Shown here: positions 5,468-7,509 of the stretch, piece after piece
Layout: every line of letters starts with the position of its first letter
Numbering within the stretch: the stretch's first letter is position 1
DNA from: Chryseobacterium sp.
Lineage (GTDB): Bacteria; Bacteroidota; Bacteroidia; Flavobacteriales; Weeksellaceae
Assembly: GCA_017989575.1 (NCBI GenBank)
Contig: JAGNPP010000121.1
Span: forward strand, 1-7,509
Length of the DNA stretch: 7,509 nt
Direction of reading: 5' to 3'
The notes under the pieces: generated by a model
Told to the model about the DNA's origin: nothing
Databases searched by the model: none
Seen by the model: the letters and a program-made list of their open reading frames with translations, nothing else
Program-made: the position numbers and the translations under genes

Positions 5468-7129
5468 TTATTCTTCTTCTTTTTTCTTACTGAAGAATTT
5501 CGCGAAATAATCCCATCCGAAAAACAGCACCAAAATAATCACAGCTACCCACCAATAGGAGGTTTTGTTTGCCTCGCCGGTGTTGGTTGCTTTGAACATT
5601 CTGTCCCAACGGATTTTGAAAGATGCTTGGTATGCCGAGAAGGAATCTGGAAAAGCTCCCTGAACACTCATCCAAGTGAACATTGGACGTCCTACGATAT
5701 TTTCTTCCGGAACTACACCGAAGAATCTGGCATCCAGCGAAGCGTCACGGTTGTCACCAATCATCATATAATAATTTTGTTTGATGGTGTATTGGTTGGT
5801 TTCCTGTCCATTGACATAGATTTTTCCGTTTTTGTTTTCGAGTTTGTTGTGCTCGTACTCGGAGATAATCCATTGGTATTGTGGCAATGTTTCTTTATCG
5901 AGTTTCACAATGTCGCCTTTTTTAGGAATTCTAAGTGGCCCGTATTGATCTTGGTTCCAATTTTTATTGATTGGATAAATACAATTTGAAGTGTCAATTT
6001 TTTTGGAAAAGATAGCATTTCCAACCTGGTCTCTTAACACTTGTCCTCCTTCTTTGACTGGATAATAGGCAATATTACTAACTCCCTTTTCCATAATGTC
6101 TTCTTTGACTTCTATAACTTCAGGAAGATTTTTGAAGTCTTTTGCCACCTGATCGGTTAGTCCTTGAAAATCATAAATAAATCCAGCATTGGTTTGATAT
6201 TCCTGAACTGGCAAAAACCCATATGCTTTGTAAAGTTGTGGAATGTTGAGCTGGCTAGATGTTTTTACAATATATTTATGTTGTTGATACTCATCGCCAA
6301 GAATTTTCTCCGGCGCATTGTTGACAAACAACCTTCCATCTCGGAACTCGATTACATCTCCAGGAATCCCGACACATCTTTTCACATAAGGATCTTTTCT
6401 GTCAATCGCCGTATGAACAGAATCTTGTGGATAGTTGAAAACCACGATGTCATATCTTTCAACCTCATCGTAACCTGGCAATCTTAGGTACGGCAATTTT
6501 ACAGCATCCACGTAAGATTTCATATCGTCTTTTGGATTTCCCTTTTGTCCTGTATCGAAAATAGTTCCTTGTAAAAACGGTAACGCCACTGGTCTCATTG
6601 GCATTCTGTATCCGTAAGCCCATTTGTTAACAAAAAGAAAATCTCCAACTAGCAAAGTTCTTTCCATAGATCCCGTAGGAATCCCGAAAGGTTGCGTGAT
6701 AAATGCATGAATAATCGTTGCAAAAACCACTGCAAAAGTGACTGACCCTAAGAATGTTTCTTTTTTTGCAGCATCCTCCTCTTCTTCTTCAGTTTCTACT
6801 TGTGGATCTTTCCCATAATTGACAGTTGCCATAAAAATAAATGGTAAAACGACCGTCAACAAACCATTTACAAATCCTCTTTTCCCGAATTTCTTCATTA
6901 AGAAAATGTGAAAAACCGACATCATAATTGGTCCGACAATCGGTAGGTAAGATAAAATAGCCCACCATTTTGAATGATTGGTTTCTTTTAATACAATAAT
7001 GTAATTGTAAAATGGAACGAAAGAAAGCAATGGATTGTAACCCATCTTTTTGAATAACTTCCAAGTTGTAAGCCCCATCAAAACGCTGATGATAAGGACA
7101 TAAATGGTATAAGTAATGATGTAATTCAT
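5468..7129 (-). CDS. lepB: Signal peptidase I with N-terminal membrane extension
   Basis: This 553-residue S26 protease cleaves signal peptides from exported proteins at the inner membrane. The catalytic Ser154 is in GIPTGSMERTL, directly after a transmembrane helix (about 126-145). Lys250 is in DPYVKRCVGIPGD, aligning with the general-base Lys145 of E. coli LepB. The box E motif GDNRD is at 458-462. Residues 1-105 add about three membrane helices, followed by an acidic linker (EEEEED at 114-119). About 190 residues lie between the Lys/box D region and GDNRD, and a C-terminal helix (about 525-542) ends in KKKEEE. It is therefore far longer than E. coli LepB (324 residues), a length usual for Bacteroidota as far as I recall. 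It follows dapB after 137 bp with no TAnnTTTG box between, so cotranscription is likely. Confidence 0.95.
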   Translation of the reverse strand: MNYIITYTIYVLIISVLMGLTTWKLFKKMGYNPLLSFVPFYNYIIVLKETNHSKWWAILSYLPIVGPIMMSVFHIFLMKKFGKRGFVNGLLTVVLPFIFMATVNYGKDPQVETEEEEEDAAKKETFLGSVTFAVVFATIIHAFITQPFGIPTGSMERTLLVGDFLFVNKWAYGYRMPMRPVALPFLQGTIFDTGQKGNPKDDMKSYVDAVKLPYLRLPGYDEVERYDIVVFNYPQDSVHTAIDRKDPYVKRCVGIPGDVIEFRDGRLFVNNAPEKILGDEYQQHKYIVKTSSQLNIPQLYKAYGFLPVQEYQTNAGFIYDFQGLTDQVAKDFKNLPEVIEVKEDIMEKGVSNIAYYPVKEGGQVLRDQVGNAIFSKKIDTSNCIYPINKNWNQDQYGPLRIPKKGDIVKLDKETLPQYQWIISEYEHNKLENKNGKIYVNGQETNQYTIKQNYYMMIGDNRDASLDARFFGVVPEENIVGRPMFTWMSVQGAFPDSFSAYQASFKIRWDRMFKATNTGEANKTSYWWVAVIILVLFFGWDYFAKFFSKKKEEE

Positions 7130-7131
7130 AG

Positions 7132-7166
7132 GTTTGCTTTTAGCAATTGGCTGTCGGCTTTTTGCT
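7132..7166. repeat. Five 7-bp-period units with GC core
   Basis: The plus strand splits into GTTTGCT, TTTAGCA, ATTGGCT, GTCGGCT and TTTTGCT. All five have GC at positions 5-6, and four have T at position 7. The block ends 2 bp from the lepB start codon and so lies in its leader. Two GTTTTTG copies at 7181-7187 and 7195-7201 keep the same 7-bp phase. It is degenerate, so chance cannot be excluded. Confidence 0.45.
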
Positions 7167-7213
7167 GATTTTTATTATTAGTTTTTGATGTGCGGTTTTT
7201 GTTACAGAAATAA

Positions 7214-7248
7214 TCAGATATTAGAAGTTAGAATCTAGATTTTAGACT
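7214..7248. repeat. Five 7-bp-period units YYAGANN
   Basis: The plus strand splits into TCAGATA, TTAGAAG, TTAGAAT, CTAGATT and TTAGACT, all fitting YYAGANN without gaps. It lies 18 bp after the dapB stop. AATCTAGATT inside it is a 10-bp palindrome. No transcription terminator is apparent in the dapB-lepB gap. The function is unknown. Confidence 0.6.
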
Positions 7249-7266
7249 TATTTTTTATTATTAATA

Positions 7267-7509
7267 TTACAATCCTAAAACATCTTTCATTGTGAAAATC
7301 CCTTTTTTATCAACAATCCATTCTAAGGCAATGACTGCGCCTAAGGCAAATCCATTTCTGTTGTAAGCGGTGTGTTTGATTTCGATTTCATCTACTTCTG
7401 ATCTGTAGAAGACGCTGTGAGTGCCGGGAACTTCATTTTCGCGGATGTCAAAAATCCCCAATTCTTTTTCTTTGGTTTCTTCTAATTTCCATGCTTCGAA
7501 GTTTGAATT
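7267..7509 (-). CDS. dapB: 4-hydroxy-tetrahydrodipicolinate reductase, C-terminal part
   Basis: The frame is open from the window edge to TAA at 7267, giving the last 80 residues (from NSNFEAWK). The pattern VPGTHSVFY, then DEIEIKHTAYNRNGFALGAV, and the end GIFTMKDVLGL match the C-terminal domain of DapB, where the E. coli protein has VPGT, LEITHKASSR, FANGAV and GLFDMRDVL. DapB reduces hydroxy-tetrahydrodipicolinate with NAD(P)H in the diaminopimelate/lysine pathway, supplying peptidoglycan. The NAD-binding domain and the catalytic His/Lys motif lie outside the window. A TTG at 7461 is internal to this frame and is not the start. The gene probably begins an operon, or lies within one, that includes lepB downstream. 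Confidence 0.93.
   Translation of the reverse strand, partial: NSNFEAWKLEETKEKELGIFDIRENEVPGTHSVFYRSEVDEIEIKHTAYNRNGFALGAVIALEWIVDKKGIFTMKDVLGL

Noticed and set aside
7132..7248. CRISPR-like array
   Set aside because: The units are 7 bp with no spacers, and no cas genes are visible.

Overview
The window is a compact, AT-rich stretch with every confident protein gene on the minus strand. It most likely comes from a flavobacterium of the Weeksellaceae (Chryseobacterium, Epilithonimonas or Kaistella type). Four things point there: the protein families (a long LepB with an extra N-terminal membrane domain, a WbqC-family protein, an S8 protease with a large insert, lipoproteins), the lack of clear Shine-Dalgarno sites, promoter -7 boxes of the Bacteroidota type (TAnnTTTG), and a structured intergenic element of a kind I associate with flavobacterial genomes. 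The genus is inferred from style; no database was searched.

In the direction of transcription (high to low coordinates) the layout is as follows. (a) The C-terminal part of dapB (lysine/meso-diaminopimelate synthesis) is followed, after 137 bp holding two 7-bp-period repeat blocks, by lepB (signal peptidase I). (b) A 286-bp intergenic stretch holds a candidate structured RNA (about 5298-5420) bracketed by two near-identical 32-bp palindromes. (c) Next come a WbqC-family gene and, from a promoter overlapping its stop codon, a secreted subtilisin-like protease ending at a strong 16-bp-stem terminator. (d) A two-gene operon follows: a lipocalin-like lipoprotein and an OmpA-type peptidoglycan-binding lipoprotein with a glycine zipper, ending at a second terminator. 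(e) Last are a UbiA-family enzyme resembling decaprenyl-phosphate phosphoribosyltransferase and the N-terminal third of a DprE1-like FAD oxidase, which runs off the window.

Functionally this is mostly cell-envelope biology: a peptidoglycan precursor enzyme, the protease that releases exported proteins, two envelope lipoproteins, an exported protease, and two enzymes that in actinobacteria make decaprenyl-phospho-arabinose. At three places the promoter of a downstream gene is packed into the end of the preceding transcription unit (4559-4588, 2756-2763, 1442-1473). I see no mobile element, CRISPR array, tRNA or defence system. The least explained part is the palindrome-bracketed RNA candidate at 5203-5462, followed by the heptad repeats at 7132-7248.
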